Source: Ashinkailepas kermadecensis
Taxonomy: Eukaryota > Arthropoda > Thecostraca > Neolepadidae
Reading direction: 5' to 3'
Assembly (NCBI GenBank): GCA_034440615.1
Contig: JAOTOM010001611.1
Coordinates: 1 to 64,000 of the forward strand
DNA: 64,000 nt
Shown: positions 11,125 through 24,493 of the stretch, piece by piece
Numbering within the stretch: the first letter of the stretch is position 1
Layout of the letters: each line of letters begins with the position of its first letter
Position numbers and translations under genes: made by a program
Notes under the pieces: generated by a model
What the model was told of the DNA's origin: nothing
The model's database searches: none
Seen by the model: the letters and a program-made list of their open reading frames with translations, nothing else

Positions 11125-11465
11125 GTCACTACATCTTACCTACATCTTACCGCGTCGCTACATCTTACCGCGTCGACGACTCACCTCTGTCTCTCAGCAG
11201 CGTCTGACCTCGGCTACATCTTACCGCGTCGACGACTCACCTCTGTCTCTCAGCGGCGTCTGACCTCGGCTACATCTTACCGCGTCGACGACTCACCTCT
11301 GTCTCTCAGCCGCGTCTGACCTCGGCTACATCTTACCGCGTCGACGACTCACCTCTGTCTCTCAGCCGCGTCTGACCTGCTTGTACCCTGCGAACCGCCC
11401 GGTTCGCAGGGCTATCCTGCGGCTACCCTGCGGCTTCCCTGCGGCTACCCTGCGGCTACCCTGCG
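11125..11465. repeat. 58-bp minisatellite then a ~11-bp TGCGGCTACCC array
   Basis: Four copies of a unit containing CTACATCTTACCGCGTCGAC and GACTCACCTCTGTCTCTCAG end near 11380. Then come five TGCGGCTACCC-like units at 11400-11465. Confidence 0.9.
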
Positions 11466-11701
11466 ACGAACGACTGCCTGACCAGGGCCGCTTGGCCACA
11501 CACTGACACGGGTGTCACAATGGTGACACGGCGCAATGACTTCTGACTGTGTCATGACGCAATGACACAGCATCCGCCGAACGGCGTCCCGTCGCATTTA
11601 TATTCGACCTTTTTCATTGTAAGTACCTGGTCTTGTCTTATTGCGCATGATGTACAATCCTGAAAAATAAATTATAGGAAGGTAATGTGTGTGTGTCTAA
11701 C
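11466..11701. other. Unassigned
   Basis: Short non-repetitive segment between the minisatellite and a SINE. Confidence 0.4.
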
Positions 11702-11713
11702 GAATTATTTGGG

Positions 11714-11893
11714 GGTCGCGGTAGCTCAGTCGGTAGAGTGTCGGACTCTTGATCAAAGAGTGTGGTTTCGAATCTCGCAACCGGCGGCATTACCGAGTCC
11801 ATCCGCGACCAATCGGCGTGAGAGATTGGCGACGCTATATGCCCTAGCGGTTGAATGCGTCGTAAAAGAACCCAAGGTTCTTCTTCTTCTTCT
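11714..11893 (+). mobile_element. tRNA-derived SINE, copy 2 (Lys-type head)
   Basis: The head GGTCGCGGTAGCTCAGTCGG (A box) with ACTCTTGATC at the anticodon loop (CTT, Lys-like) and B box GGTTTCGAATC is joined to the same tail as copies 1 and 3, including the CCAATC/GATTGG hairpin at 11809-11829. The 3' end is a short TTC repeat. Near-matching flanks GAATTATTTGGG (11702-11713) and GAATTATTGGGA (11894-11905) look like a target duplication. Confidence 0.82.
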
Positions 11894-11905
11894 AATGAAT
11901 TATTG

Positions 11906-12268
11906 GGATGAATGATTGGGTATCGATTTATTCACCAGACTTCGGAGAAGAAGAACAATATCCCTCTGCAATTTGTGTTATGCATTAGCAGTTACATGCT
12001 GTTAGATCAAACAGCCTGCATATCATTGCATATCCCACCGATGGGCATCGCCACCGTTGGGGCACCTGCGTTCCCGACCACACCTGTACTTTTCTTTGGG
12101 TGGTTTCGACCCCACCTGTAAAGCTGGGAACCTTCAAGAAGATATCCTACATCAATGCTAATGTTTTAAACTTGGCACACGGGTTAGTGGTTCAATATAT
12201 ACTAGCAGCTCCCACACACATGCGATCTTTCTGACCGCGCTGACGAGAAGCCAATAACCCATCTTTTT

Positions 12269-12275
<7 letters not shown>
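11906..12275. other. Unassigned
   Basis: No recognised feature. Confidence 0.4.

Positions 12276-12357
<82 letters not shown>
12276..12357. repeat. (CT)n microsatellite
   Basis: About 80 bp of pure CT dinucleotides. Confidence 0.98.
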
Positions 12358-12360
<3 letters not shown>

Positions 12361-13290
12361 TTGATCGCCAAAGCATTGGCAATGTTTTTGGTCAGCGTGC
12401 AAGATGCTCAATGAAGCGAATATCAGCAGCATAAAGACCACGTGTATTTTCATCAGCTCCTTGCCGTTAAAAGGCAAGCCGCACACAGGCGGCCACCGTC
12501 TTGCCCCTGCACCCTGAGCATCGTTACCACACGCCGAGGTTGGATCCCACCTGGAAACTGACGGCGGTGGCGCCCTTGATTCCGTTCATGCTGAATATTT
12601 CCAGCATAGGCAGGTAGACTGGCAAGGATTGTGAAGAAGGATGCTGTTTCAATAAGGTCCTGGCCACACCCAATGCTAATGAACCACATCTCGGTAGTTT
12701 GGGACCGGCTTATGAGCTACGGTTACGCTAAGTGGTAACATCTATAGCTAACATTATGCCACCAGTTGTGAAATCTGCATCGCTTGTTTTATTATTTGCT
12801 CCTGTCGTTGTTACTCCCGTGATAATTCAGTACCATTCTAGTAAGGAGATATCAGAGGGAAGTTCTTCTGTGAGATCAAAACAAGCTTGATTGACAACAA
12901 AACATCTAGTGATGTGTTGATTTCCACTTAAATAGGGAAATTTATGAACACTGAACTGAAAAATCCGCGTGCTACACTACGCACCGAGACGATCAGCGCG
13001 CTCCCACTCCGAAAAATGGCGTCCTCTCCAACTGTCCGTGGCCCGAGTCAGTAACTGATCGGCCACCTTATCGCCAGAAGGCTCAGCCTCGCCTCCAATA
13101 CGGCTGCGATAAAGCGCGCCATTAGTGGCCAGCAACAGATAGACGGCGTCTATCGCTGGAGCCAAATTAAAGCGCTCGCTGGGCTAATAACTGTGGGCTA
13201 AGTACTGTGCGATGGATGCGACACCCATGCCGAGGAGACCTCTGTTTGGCCATGCTGTCGGCGAACTGGTCATCAATCTGTTAGGCGGCA
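12358..13290. other. Unassigned; one open minus frame at 12977-13165
   Basis: The minus frame gives about 60 residues of ordinary composition, including AIDAVYLLLATNGALYR. It has no flanking splice logic that I can defend and no family I recognise. Confidence 0.35.
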
Positions 13291-13668
13291 GCAGCGACAG
13301 ATGAATGGGAGGCCTGGATGCCAACATGGGAACAGTGACAGACAAATGAGAGGTATGGCTGACAACATGGGAACAGCGACAGATAAATGCGAGGCATGGC
13401 TCCAGCATGGGACCAACAACAGATAAATGGTAGGTATGGCTGCCAACATGGGAACAGCGACAGATAAATGCGAGGTATGGCTCCAGCATGGGATCAACAA
13501 CACATAAATGGGAGGTATGGCTGCCAACATGGGAACAGCGACAGATAAATGGGACGCCTGGATGCCAACATGGGAACAGCGACAGATAAATGGGACGCCT
13601 GGCTGCCAACATGGGAACAGCGACAGATAAATGGGAGGCCTGGCTGCCAACGTGGGATCCCAACAATG
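13291..13668. repeat. ~41-bp minisatellite (ATGGGAACAGCGACAGATAA)
   Basis: About nine copies of a unit containing ATGGGAACAGCGACAGATAA and GGGAGGCCTGGCTGCCAAC. Confidence 0.92.
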
Positions 13669-13734
13669 ACGAGCACAAGCCGCACATACGGGTAAAATTA
13701 CGTGTCCAAGCACAGCTGTGGCTGGATAACGGTG

Positions 13735-14590
<856 letters not shown>

Positions 14591-15609
14591 GATCACGGAA
14601 AGAGACTTAATATCCTGTGAGGAAGCCGAGGAAGCGTATCACAACCGCGGAGGAGCCGTTTTATCGGCTGAGTGTCGTGCATGTACTGAATATGTCACAT
14701 TTTCTGTAAACGCACAACATCGTCCACTTGAAAGGACATACGCCGTTTCTGGTCTCGTCTAAAAGAGCGGTGACCGTGTTGTGTGCTCGACACGATCAAG
14801 TTAGACATAGTCAGAATGCAACAGCAAACTGAACCACTACCTCGCAAGTGTCGGGCCTAACGTGGTCGCCGCTGTTGCGACGTCAGCCAGTGACGTCCAG
14901 CGTCGTCAGACAGCGGGGAGACGCTCCAGTCTCGCATCTCCAGCGGCGTCAGACAGTCGGAGACGCTCCCGCCTCGCGTCTCCAGCGGCGTCAGACAGTC
15001 GGGAGACGCTCCCGCCGCTCGTCTCCGGCGACACTCCCAGCCTGCTTGCCGCCAGGCTGCCGGAGCTGTCGTGTGCGCTGCAGAGGCTGGGCTCCTGCCG
15101 CGTCAGCATGGCCGACGACGTCGCCATCTTCATGCTGAACATAGCGTTGCCAGTTGCAGGCTCTCACCTTCCTAGCGTCCTCATCAGAGGTCTTCTGGCC
15201 GGTTGTGAGCAGCGGTGGCTGTACCTCAGGACGGTGGTGGGTGCGATACAGGCAATTATACGCCGATGTCTATTCTACGTGTTGTCGCAAACCTATGTGA
15301 ACGAATAGTATGTACACAGTTTGCATATTACTCCTCTTGACATGTTTTGAGTGGAGAAGAGTGCGGTTTTCGCGCCGTCCTCTCAATGCCGGCGGCCTCT
15401 GTCAACCGTGCCGCTAACAACATCGGCAAAACAATGGTGTGGTGATTCTGCTTCGTGACAGTGTCGCGTATGGCCGCCTGTTGCAGAAGCTTGGCTGGTA
15501 TGGGGTAGAATACAAATGGTGCCGTGCTAATGCTGCAGAGCCGTGTTCACCGCGCAGTGTGAGGGCCGCCCAGAAGTGTTGGGGTGTCACTCCTCGCAGT
15601 CCGCGGGCA
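14591..15609. other. Unassigned; ~43-bp triplicate at 14885-15030
   Basis: Three CGTCAGACAGTCGGGAGACG-type units near 14905, 14950 and 14993 lead into an open plus frame to about 15308. That frame has no recognised domain. The rest is non-repetitive. Confidence 0.45.
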
Positions 15610-16434
15610 ACCCAGAAGACAAGGAAACCGCCCAGAAGACAAGGAAACCGCCCAGAAGACAAGGAAACCGCCCAGAAGACAAGGAAACCGCCCAGAAGAC
15701 AAGGAAACCGCCCAGAAGACAAGGAAACCGCCCAGAAGACAAGGAAACCGCCCAGAAGACAAGGAAACCGCCCAGAAGACAAGGGAACCGCCCAGAAGAC
15801 AAGGAAACCGCCCAGAAGACAAGGGAACCGCCCAGAAGACAAGGAAACCGCCCAGAAGACAAGGAAACCGCCCAGAAGACAAGGGAACCGCCCAGAAGAC
15901 AAGGAAACCGCCCAGGAAGACAAGGAAACCGCCCAGAAGACAAGGAAACCGCCCAGAAGACAAGGAAACCGCCCAGAAGACAAGGAAACCGCCCAGAAGA
16001 CAAGGAAACCGCCCAGAAGACAAGGAAACCGCCCAGAAGACAAGGAAACCGCCCAGAAGACAAGGGAACCGCCCAGAAGACAAGGAAACCGCCCAGAAGA
16101 TAAGGAAACCGCCCAGAAGATAAGGAAACCGCCCAGAAGACAAGGAAACCGCCCAGAAGACAAGGAAACCGCCCAGAAGACAAGGGAACCGCCCAGAAGA
16201 CAAGGAAACCGCCCAGAAGATAAGGAAACCGCCCAGAAGACAAGGAAACCGCCCAGAAGACAAGGAAACCGCCCAGAAGACAAGGAAACCGCCCAGAAGA
16301 CAAGGAAACCGCCCAGAAGATAAGGAAACCGCCCAGAAGACAAGGGAACCGCCCAGAAGACAAGGGAACCGCCCAGAAGACAAGGAAACCGCCCAGAAGA
16401 CAAGGAAACCGCCCAGAAGACAAGGAAACCGCGC
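15610..16434. repeat. 20-bp satellite (CCCAGAAGACAAGGAAACCG), ~41 copies
   Basis: The array is highly uniform. Variants are GGGAACCG, GATAAGG, and one 21-bp unit near 15914. Since 20 is not a multiple of three, each frame cycles through all phases every 60 bp, producing long 20-residue repeats on both strands. Confidence 0.96.
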
Positions 16435-16999
16435 AATCTGAGAACCGCGCAGTATGAGTGCAAACCAGAAGTGCTGGGTGTGTTCTCTCTCTCGACGTGC
16501 ACAGGGCTCAATCAATACTGGGCCAAATCCTGTACTTGCTGTTCGCGGGCAATCTGTCCCGAATGTGTACTGCACGGAACGGAACTGCCAAATATTCTGA
16601 CGACACCCAGCTTCTCGATCCTGACTATTCATCCAACCCCAGAAAGCCGCATCGATGTCCCTCTCCGCTTGGTCATGATGTGACTTTCACGAAGCCCGCT
16701 CAAACTACATCAAACATAAAAACAGATGATCATTCTGACATCAGAATGCAACTAAATGACCTTAGATTTTCCGTAAAAGTTGGAAATTCAGACAGTACGA
16801 CGTGCCAGTCGGTTAGGACAGTGGGTGTAAGCATCGTTTGGCGTATGGCATTGGAGAAGCACATCTTCGTGGCAGTCAGTAAGGATACTAGATGTAAGCA
16901 TTGATCAGCGTATGACATGGGAGAGACACATCTCCTTGACAGTCAGTATGGGTACTAGATGTAAGCATCGATCAACGAATGACATGGGAGAGGCGCATA

Positions 17000-17002
<3 letters not shown>
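16435..17002. other. Unassigned; two ~70-bp imperfect direct copies near 16830-16985
   Basis: GATGTAAGCAT(T/C)GATCA and the surrounding GACATGGGAGAG text recur in imperfect direct copies. No gene recognised. Confidence 0.45.
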
Positions 17003-17055
<53 letters not shown>

Positions 17056-17088
17056 AGAGGGAGAGAGAGAGAGAGAGAGAGAGAAAGC
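17003..17088. repeat. (GA)n microsatellite
   Basis: Two GA tracts separated by TAAAGAGG. Confidence 0.97.
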
Positions 17089-17850
17089 TGCAGAAATGAG
17101 CAAACTTGAAAACACTCGGATTATTACTGGAATGAATTATTGGGAGAACATGACGCCTGCTCCAAGGGAACTTGGCTGGCAAACCATTGACGCTATGAAT
17201 GAGCAGTGAGACTTCACCATGGCGCATAGCCTTGTGCATTGCCACGCATCGCCTGACTCAATCGGCGGGCTTGTGCCCCCCCCCCCCCAACCCAGCGCCC
17301 CTACCCCCGACCCGCTTTGACCGTGTCGTGTCGTGATATCAGAGCTGGTGATGCCGGCCTTCTCCATATTCCGTGCGCTTGAAGAGAGCTTGCGCGGCGT
17401 AGTTTCCCCAGCCGTTCCATGTTGTCATGGAACTCCGACTCGCAGCAAATGTAGCGGGCGTGCCTGAAGAAAGTTCGTAATTAAAACTAGCCCTGCCAAC
17501 CACTTGTCACGCTGTACATGTAGAGGGTGAAAGTGAGCAGTGGCTTCATATTTGTAAGGAAACTTCCGCCTTGCTTCAGCATGTTGCTTTTTCACTTTGA
17601 ACATGTGTCTTACCATTGTACATGGTGTGGTGTGCTGTGCCATGGACCCGCTGGAATATACATCTAGGTGTATGTCTGATAATATCACGACGGCCATGCT
17701 GACCAGGGACCAAGGCCAAAAGCTACGTCAATGGGCCGCCAGGTACACCCGAATGCATCCAACTTCGTAGCGCGATTTCAGGGAGGGATTTTCGTTGAAT
17801 TGAAACAAAAAATACGAAAAGGTTTCGGCAGAATATTAGTAGGCCCACTA
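17089..17850. other. Unassigned
   Basis: Non-repetitive apart from a C run near 17276-17288. No recognised domain. Confidence 0.4.
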
Positions 17851-18205
17851 TTACAGCGTGAAGCAACGTATTGCAACGTGAAGCAATTAATTACAATGAG
17901 ATACAACGTATTGCAACGTGGTGCAACGTATTGCAACGTGATTCAACGTATTTCAACGTGAAGCAACGTATTTCAAAATGATGCATCGTATTGTAACGTG
18001 ATTAAACGCACTGTAACGAGATAAAGCATATTGCAACGTGATGCAGGACATTGCAACGTGATGCAGGACATTGCAACGTGATGCAGGACATTGCAACGTG
18101 ATGCAGGACATTGCAACGTGATGCAATATATTGTAACGTGATGAAACGTATTTCAACGTGATGCAGCGTATTTCAGCGTGATACAACGTATTGCATCGTT
18201 AATCA
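17851..18205. repeat. 20-bp minisatellite (ATTGCAACGTGATGCAGGAC)
   Basis: About 17 units. The four central copies at about 18030-18120 are identical, and divergence increases toward both edges. Confidence 0.93.
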
Positions 18206-19795
18206 GGAAGGATGTAAGGACCTGATGTATTTTTCAGTCCGCTTTCTTCATTATTAACCCACACTGACACCTCAGATACTAAGCATTCTTTCTAATGTTG
18301 CAGACAATGTAAAATCATGTTCGACCATTAACGATGTGAATGCAAATCAACTAGCAGTTATATGCGAGAGGCCTTGCAATAAATGTCCCGGTTCGGCGCA
18401 TGGTGGCTCCCAATATTGCATGCTCTGAACGAACGATGTTTGTCAGAAATGAGACGATAATAGCAACCATCGAAAATGAAGGATCTCCCGAATACGGGCT
18501 TGGAGGCCTTCTGAATATTGGATCGACTTGGGAGTGGGTCTTTTCCTAAGGCAATATGCAATCAGCGAACAATGGAGCGTTTAGTCCCGAGTGATGTGGC
18601 TGGCGATGACAAAGGCCAGCATGGGGTACGGAGCTGCTTAACTATTTGGGGCGCAGATATCGTTGTCATAGTCTTATGCTTTAATGCCTTGGCATGCAGC
18701 GAAATTGAAGCCATTTAGTACGGTTCTGAAATTATAAATATCAATCACTGGATTGGAAGGAATATTTCAGTAAAGACACGAGACCACAAGAAGTAATACC
18801 TGAACTGTGGGTCGGATGGGAGCCGCGGAATAACCCTTGATCTTTGATCTTGGTTCCTTGGTGCGCTTGCAGATCCGTTCTACTTTTCCTATTGGAATAA
18901 CTCAACATGTTAAATCAGGGCCAAACATAACGGACTGGCTTCCATTATCCTAGTGATCAAGAGCACCCTGTCTCTACTCTGCACGGGAAATTCAGAAATT
19001 TTGCATGAGTTAAGCAAATTGAAATACTGGGAACTATACCAGACAGTGGCCAGAATATCGTATGCATTATAGGTGCGGAATATCGCATGCATGCAAAGGT
19101 ATAACTTCATGTTCATGTTAAGCATTCAATTTCACAAACATTGATGGATATGACGCAACCGTTGCCGAAGACCGCTTCAAAAAGAATGCGATATAGCATT
19201 GATCCAACGAGAAATGTAGATATTCCAAGTCACCTAAAGCATGCATAGAATCAAGGGTGTAGATGCGTTGAAAAAGTTTGGGGGAGAGGAAAGAGGAAGA
19301 TTGAGCCAAACCAGCCCCTAACCGCAAGCCTCACCTGATTTCGTAATCGTGGCATTTTGGTTGCTGGAAGTTTTTGTGGGACTGTTCAGATGAAAATACA
19401 CTGAAAGTTGAGAGCGGAGCAGGCATGACTCCACAAACATCAAATTCGGTTGTGTAGGAATCGGTCTTATACCTCGCATTACGAGCATTCCGAGATAATG
19501 CCGTTCACTTGGGTGGGGGGGGAGGGGGAGGGGGGGTCAAACCCTCGCCATGATCTTCAAAACTAATTGTGCAAGGTTAAGAATTCAAACGGCGGTGATA
19601 TGTCCGTTCAATTTCAGATTGGTTAATGTTTAGCAAACATCGATGGATCTCATACGTATTCTGCTGGGATTACGGGCGGATCCAGGAATTTGCATGATGG
19701 GCTGTCATCTGGAGGGGCGCCATTTTCCCGGAGGGACACTACTGCAAGAGTACCTAGAGGAGCACCTTTGACCACAAAATGCGTGTAGCGGTTGG
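18206..19795. other. Unassigned intronic sequence with a G-rich tract at 19513-19540
   Basis: No gene recognised in 1.6 kb. The tract GGGTGGGGGGGGAGGGGGAG, continuing with more G, could form a quadruplex. Minus frames at 18910-19345 read as a stop-broken protein-like stretch, but I cannot assign it. Confidence 0.4.
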
Positions 19796-19866
19796 GCGCC
19801 AGAGGGGCGCCACTTTTCCCCGCCACTTTTCCCCGCCACTTTTCCCCGCCACTTTCCCCGCCACGT
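19796..19866. repeat. 14-bp repeat (GCCACTTTTCCCC)
   Basis: About five short tandem units. Confidence 0.85.
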
Positions 19867-20390
19867 TCTCCCTTGCCCCCGTCTGCATCCGCCCCTGGTC
19901 AACACCGACAGCTGATCACGGTTAGAACACAGTCAGATCAAACGGAACAAGGTTTTCGTGTTTCGGCTGTTGATCTGAGATCCGATTAAGGTTTGAATAA
20001 TGCTAATGTATGCATAGACCACAGGCCCAGAAGTTTGTCAGTCGACCACACATGCTGCATTCCAGCTGCTACCGCCCGGGTGCAGGTACTATCAGTTTAT
20101 TTTCCTCCCAAAGGAAAAGCTGCCAGTTGAAAACTCAGCAGGAGCCTACTGCTCCAGGATCGGCCACATCCAACGCTACATATGTGCACTCAGTGTCCAC
20201 TTTAAATGCATTATCAACACATTCACACATACGCCTACTCCACACCATGATGCCACATGTCGAGCAATGTTCACTGCCAGCTTAGCAAGAGGTGCATCTG
20301 AAGGTCAACGCTGCATGGAGGGCATGTCATACTGATATAAAATGTGAGCTATGGCATTTCTGATTCCAATAATCCATGGCCTTGTCGTCT
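19867..20390. other. Unassigned
   Basis: No recognised feature. Confidence 0.4.
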
Positions 20391-20585
20391 GCTGAAATAG
20401 TCTGCCAGGAGGCAAAGCACCAGCAATGTGGGCGACTCAGAGCGTTCGACGAGAGTTCGATCTCTAGTAACCACCAGTCTTCGCCGGCTAAAATAGTCTG
20501 CCAGGAGGCAAAGCACCAGCAATGTGGGCCACTCAGAGCGTTCGACGAGAGTTCGAGCTCTAGTAACCATCAGTCTTCGCCGGCG
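20391..20585. repeat. 95-bp direct duplication
   Basis: Two near-identical units beginning AATAGTCTGCCAGGAGGCAA, at about 20395 and 20490. Confidence 0.92.
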
Positions 20586-20704
20586 GCTGGCGGTGCCTCA
20601 GCTCCTCGTCCTCGGCTGTCCGGGACACTGCCGACCCCGCCAGTCCTCGCACCACGTGCGGGTGATGATCGGGTACACCCATTCCCAGCCGGAGGCAGGA
20701 AGTG

Positions 20705-20900
20705 AGCTCCACCCATTCCCACCCACCCATTCCCGCCCACTCATTCTCGCCCACTCATTCTCGCCGACCCATTCCCACCCACCAATTCCTGCCCACCGAT
20801 TCCCGCCCACCAGTTACCACCCACCCAGTGCCACCCACCCATTCCCGCCCACCCACCCATTCCCACCCACCCATTTCCACCCACCCATTCTCACCGTGGT
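20705..20900. repeat. Pyrimidine-rich CCCACCCATTC array
   Basis: Short units of 11-12 bp (CCCACCCATTCC, CCCACTCATTCT). Confidence 0.9.
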
Positions 20901-20942
20901 ATGGCCACTAGTCACTGCATCGTCGTTTGCCGCTAGTCGCTG

Positions 20943-20986
<44 letters not shown>

Positions 20987-21001
20987 CCCTCATCATCATC
21001 G
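20943..21001. repeat. (ATC)n microsatellite
   Basis: About 18 CAT/ATC triplets immediately 5' of the CR1-like element. Confidence 0.96.
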
Positions 21002-21034
21002 TCACGCTACGCAACCCTCAAGCCCGTTCCATGG

Positions 21035-21484
21035 ATGGTTTTATTCAGCAAGCCTGGTCTTTGCATCACCAGGCCTGGTGCCAAGGTTAGATACCTGGTC
21101 CCAGTGGTCGCACAGGCCACCAGTGAAAACCAGTGTAGTACAGTTATAGTGCAGGTCGGAGTGAACAACATAGGTCCTGCTAGGAGTGAGGAGCTGATGT
21201 AGGACTACAGGGCCCTTCTGGCCACCCTGAAGCAAAGCAATAGCAGAGTTATTGTGACAGCTATTCTGCCTAGGGCTGGAGTCTCCCCTGAGTGGAGCTC
21301 TAGGGCACTGGCAGCCAATGTCAGGGTAGGTAAGCTCTGCAATGAGTTAGGTTTGACTTTTGTTGACAAGTGGTGCAGGTTTTATGGTTCATCTGACCTC
21401 TATCAGAGGGATGGCCTGCACTTCTCCGAGAAGGGGGTGCAAGTGTTAGGCAAAGTATATGAACATGTCCTTCAGGGAAACTAG
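21035..21484 (+). pseudogene. CR1-like ORF1 remnant, SGNH/GDSL esterase domain
   Basis: Block III reads VGVNNIGPARSEEL and the C-terminal catalytic pair reads DGLHFSEKGVQVLG, which are the landmarks of the SGNH esterase fold found in ORF1 of CR1-superfamily retrotransposons. There it is thought to act with the ORF1 RNA-binding function. The block I Gly-Asp-Ser segment is not visible, probably lost with the 5' truncation next to the ATC repeat. An in-frame TAG at 21200-21202 separates the two readable parts. Confidence 0.75.
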
Positions 21485-21680
21485 ATAATGGGGTGGGGAG
21501 GGAAGAAGTGCCATTGCCATCTCAGGGATATGCCAATAGTGACAGCATACGCAATAGAACCTCACAGTCAGCAAATAGGGATAGCAGTAGATCAAGGGGC
21601 AGAGTGGTAGCTCATCCAGAGATGATAGAGCTACTCAACATGACAAAGCCAAAGAGGGTCATGGAACTTTCGTTAAGTGT

Positions 21681-24493
21681 ATGATGCTTAATGCTCGGAG
21701 CATTCGATCCAAATTTGATGAGTTCAAGTGTTATGTTGCTGAGGAGAAACCAGATTTTGTTTGCATTACTGAGGCATGGGTCAGTTAGGGATATTTTGGG
21801 GATAACTTGCAGGACTATGAGATCCAGGGATGCAATATGCTTTCATGCAATAGGGGTCCAGCAGTGAAAGGGGGTGGTGTAATGCTGTATGTGAATAGCT
21901 TATACAGTTCTCAAAAAGTAGCAGATGGGGTAAAAAATGTGTCTGTGGAGTCCATTTGGCTTGATGTTGCGGTGGGAAAAGGCAATAGCAATAAACTGAG
22001 GATAGGAGCTTTGTATCGATCAGGAACCTTACCACATTCTCAGCAATTGGAGCTCGATAAAGTAATTTGTGAGGAAATCAGTAGAAACTTTCAGAGGAAA
22101 TGCCTTATTCTTGGTGACTTTAATCTAAAAGGATATGAAAATGTTGGTGTTGGCTCCCCATCATGTAAACTGTTTAGGAAATGCCTTGAAGAGGACTTGT
22201 TCTTACACCAGTTTGTAACGGGACCAACCAGGCAGGGCTCATTCTTGGACCTTGTCTTCTCAGATTTAAGTGATTTAGTTCAAGACTTGACTGTAGGTGA
22301 AACTCTGGGAAGAAGTGACCATAACATAGTGAGATTCAAGGCACAGGTAGCAGGGACAATCAAGGATAATTTGGCAAAGATTCCAAATTTTAACAGGGCA
22401 GACTTTGACTGCATGAGAGAGGCTTTAAGTGCCATAAAAGGGGAAGAAGAATTCTTTGATTTAAATGCCTGTGAAATGTGGGAAAAGTTCAAATCTTACT
22501 TGAGGGAAATTCAGATTAGACATGTTCCCCAAAAGCAAAGGCGCAAAAGAAGGGTAGGAAAGCCAGCATGGCTTACACCAGATGTGATGAAAGCAATTAA
22601 GGCTAAGAAAGATGCATTTAGAGTATTTAAGGAAGCTTCAAATATCGTAAATCTAAGGTCGTATCAAAAATCTAGAGATGCTGTGAAGCAGAAAATCAGA
22701 GCAGCAAAGCGAGCAAAAGAATTGGATTTGGCTAGGAACTGTAATGGGGACAGTAAAAAGTTTTTTGTTTCTACAAGCTAAGTAAAGTTTCAAGCACAAT
22801 TGGTCCACTGGAAGTAAATGGGACTATATTGAGTGAGGATGGTGAGATGGTTGATGAGCTGAGCAAGCAGTTTAAATCAGTGTTTACAGTGGAGGATGTG
22901 ACTAATCTGCCAACCGTGAACCACAGTTCAGTGACAGGTGCTCAGATACACGATGTTGATTTCATTGATAGTGATATTGTTTTCAATTATATCAGAAAAA
23001 TAAAGCCAAGCAAGGCAGCAGGACCTGATGGAATTTATGCTAGGGTATTGCGGGAAGCTGAAAAGGAAGTGGCAATTCCACTTAGTATAATATTTTGTAG
23101 ATCAGTTTCACAACATGAAATTCCAACAGATTGGAAAAGGGCAAATGTAGTTCCTATTTTCAAGAAAGGAGAAAGAGGGAAAGTTGAAAACTATAGGCCA
23201 GTAAGCCTCACATCCCTATTCTGCAAGGTACTCGAATTAATTATCAAGGATAGAATAGTTAGTTTTCTGGAAGGAAACAGATTGATTCAAGATACTCAAC
23301 ATGAGCTTAGAAAAGGGCGATCGTGTCTTACAAATCTCTTGGACTTTTTTAATTTTGCTACAGAACAATTTGATCAGGGAAATCAGGTTGATGTAGCATA
23401 TCTTGACTTTAGTAAGGCCTTTGACAAGGTACCCCATAAACGGTTAATGATGCAGCTTCAGGTCCATGGTATTGCAGGTAGCATCCTAAAATGGATAGAG
23501 TTGTGGCTTTCAGATAGACAGCAGAGAGTGATGCTAAATGGTACAAAGTCATCATGGCAAAATTCTCTTATTGGAGTCCCCCAGGGGTCGGTACTGGGGC
23601 CACTATTGTTCATTATATATGTGAATAGCATTGAATGTGGCCTAAGCAGTAAGGTCTTGAAATTTGCGGGTGATTTGAAGATCTTTAGGGCAATAACAGG
23701 GCAAAATGAGCAGGTTCTGCTGCAGAAAGACTTAGACGAGCTAGTGAAGTGGTCCGAAAAATGGCAAATGAAGTTTAATTTTGATAAGTGCAAAGTCATG
23801 CATGTAGGTAGGCAGCATATGAAGGCTCCATACTTGATGGGTGGCCAAGTACTATCTGTGACTCAGCAGGAGAAGGACTTAGGTGTTATTTTGAACACAA
23901 AATTGGGGGCATCAGAACAGACCAAAGAAGCCAGGAAGAAGGTACTAAGAATGCTTGGGGCAATACAGAGGAATGTGTCATACAAAAGTGAGGAGGTCAT
24001 CAGGAAGCTTTACTGTGCATATGTCAGGCCACATTTGGAATACTGTGTCCAAGCTTGGTCCCCTAGTTATGAGAAAGATTGTTGGCTTTTAGAGAGAGTA
24101 CAAAAGAGGGCAACAAAAATGGTTAATGGTATAGGCAACCTGGAATATGAGGAAAGATTGAAGAAATTGAATATGTTTTCACTTAGATATAGAAGGCTGA
24201 GAGGAGATCTCATCGAGGTTTTTAAATTTGTTCATGGTCAGGAACAGGGATATCTCAGGGAAATCTTTGAATTTAACAGACATGATGCAATTAGAGGTCA
24301 TCAATTCAAAATTAAAGTTAATCACAGCAGGACAAGGTTAAGACAGTCTTTCTTCACCAACAGGGTAGTAGAACACTGGAACCAGCTGCCAGGAACCATT
24401 GTCAGTAGCAACACACTGAACATCTTTAAAAACGGCGTAGACAATCATTATAAGAATAGGGGGCTTGTTTTTCTGTATTCCAGGGAGGGTTGA
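21681..24493 (+). pseudogene. CR1-like ORF2 (endonuclease and reverse transcriptase), inactivated
   Basis: The endonuclease starts near 21681 (MLNARSIRSKFDEF, then DFVCITEAWVS) and continues with GGGVMLYV, LILGDFNLKG and GRSDHN, the usual AP-endonuclease-like motifs. The reverse transcriptase includes KAAGPDGI, ENYRPVSLTS, YLDFSKAFDKVPHK and GVPQGSVLGPLL, and ends FLYSREG. Three lesions are visible: TAG at 21786-21788 inside the endonuclease, a frameshift near 22762-22772 in a T run between the domains, and FAGD instead of FADD at about 23664, which removes a catalytic aspartate. The RT frame itself is open for about 550 codons, so decay is recent. Confidence 0.92.

Noticed and set aside
11714..11790. 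Functional tRNA-Lys gene
   Set aside because: The acceptor and anticodon stems are imperfect, and the sequence continues into a SINE tail with flanking duplications.
12977..13165. Bacterial-looking minus frame (contamination or transfer)
   Set aside because: Too short, with no recognised family, and embedded between repeats typical of the host.
15414..16632. Several frames of 180-365 codons with 20-residue repeats, hydrophobic on the minus strand
   Set aside because: The 20-bp unit cycles through all frames. Identical repeats with no codon bias are a satellite signature, not a membrane protein.
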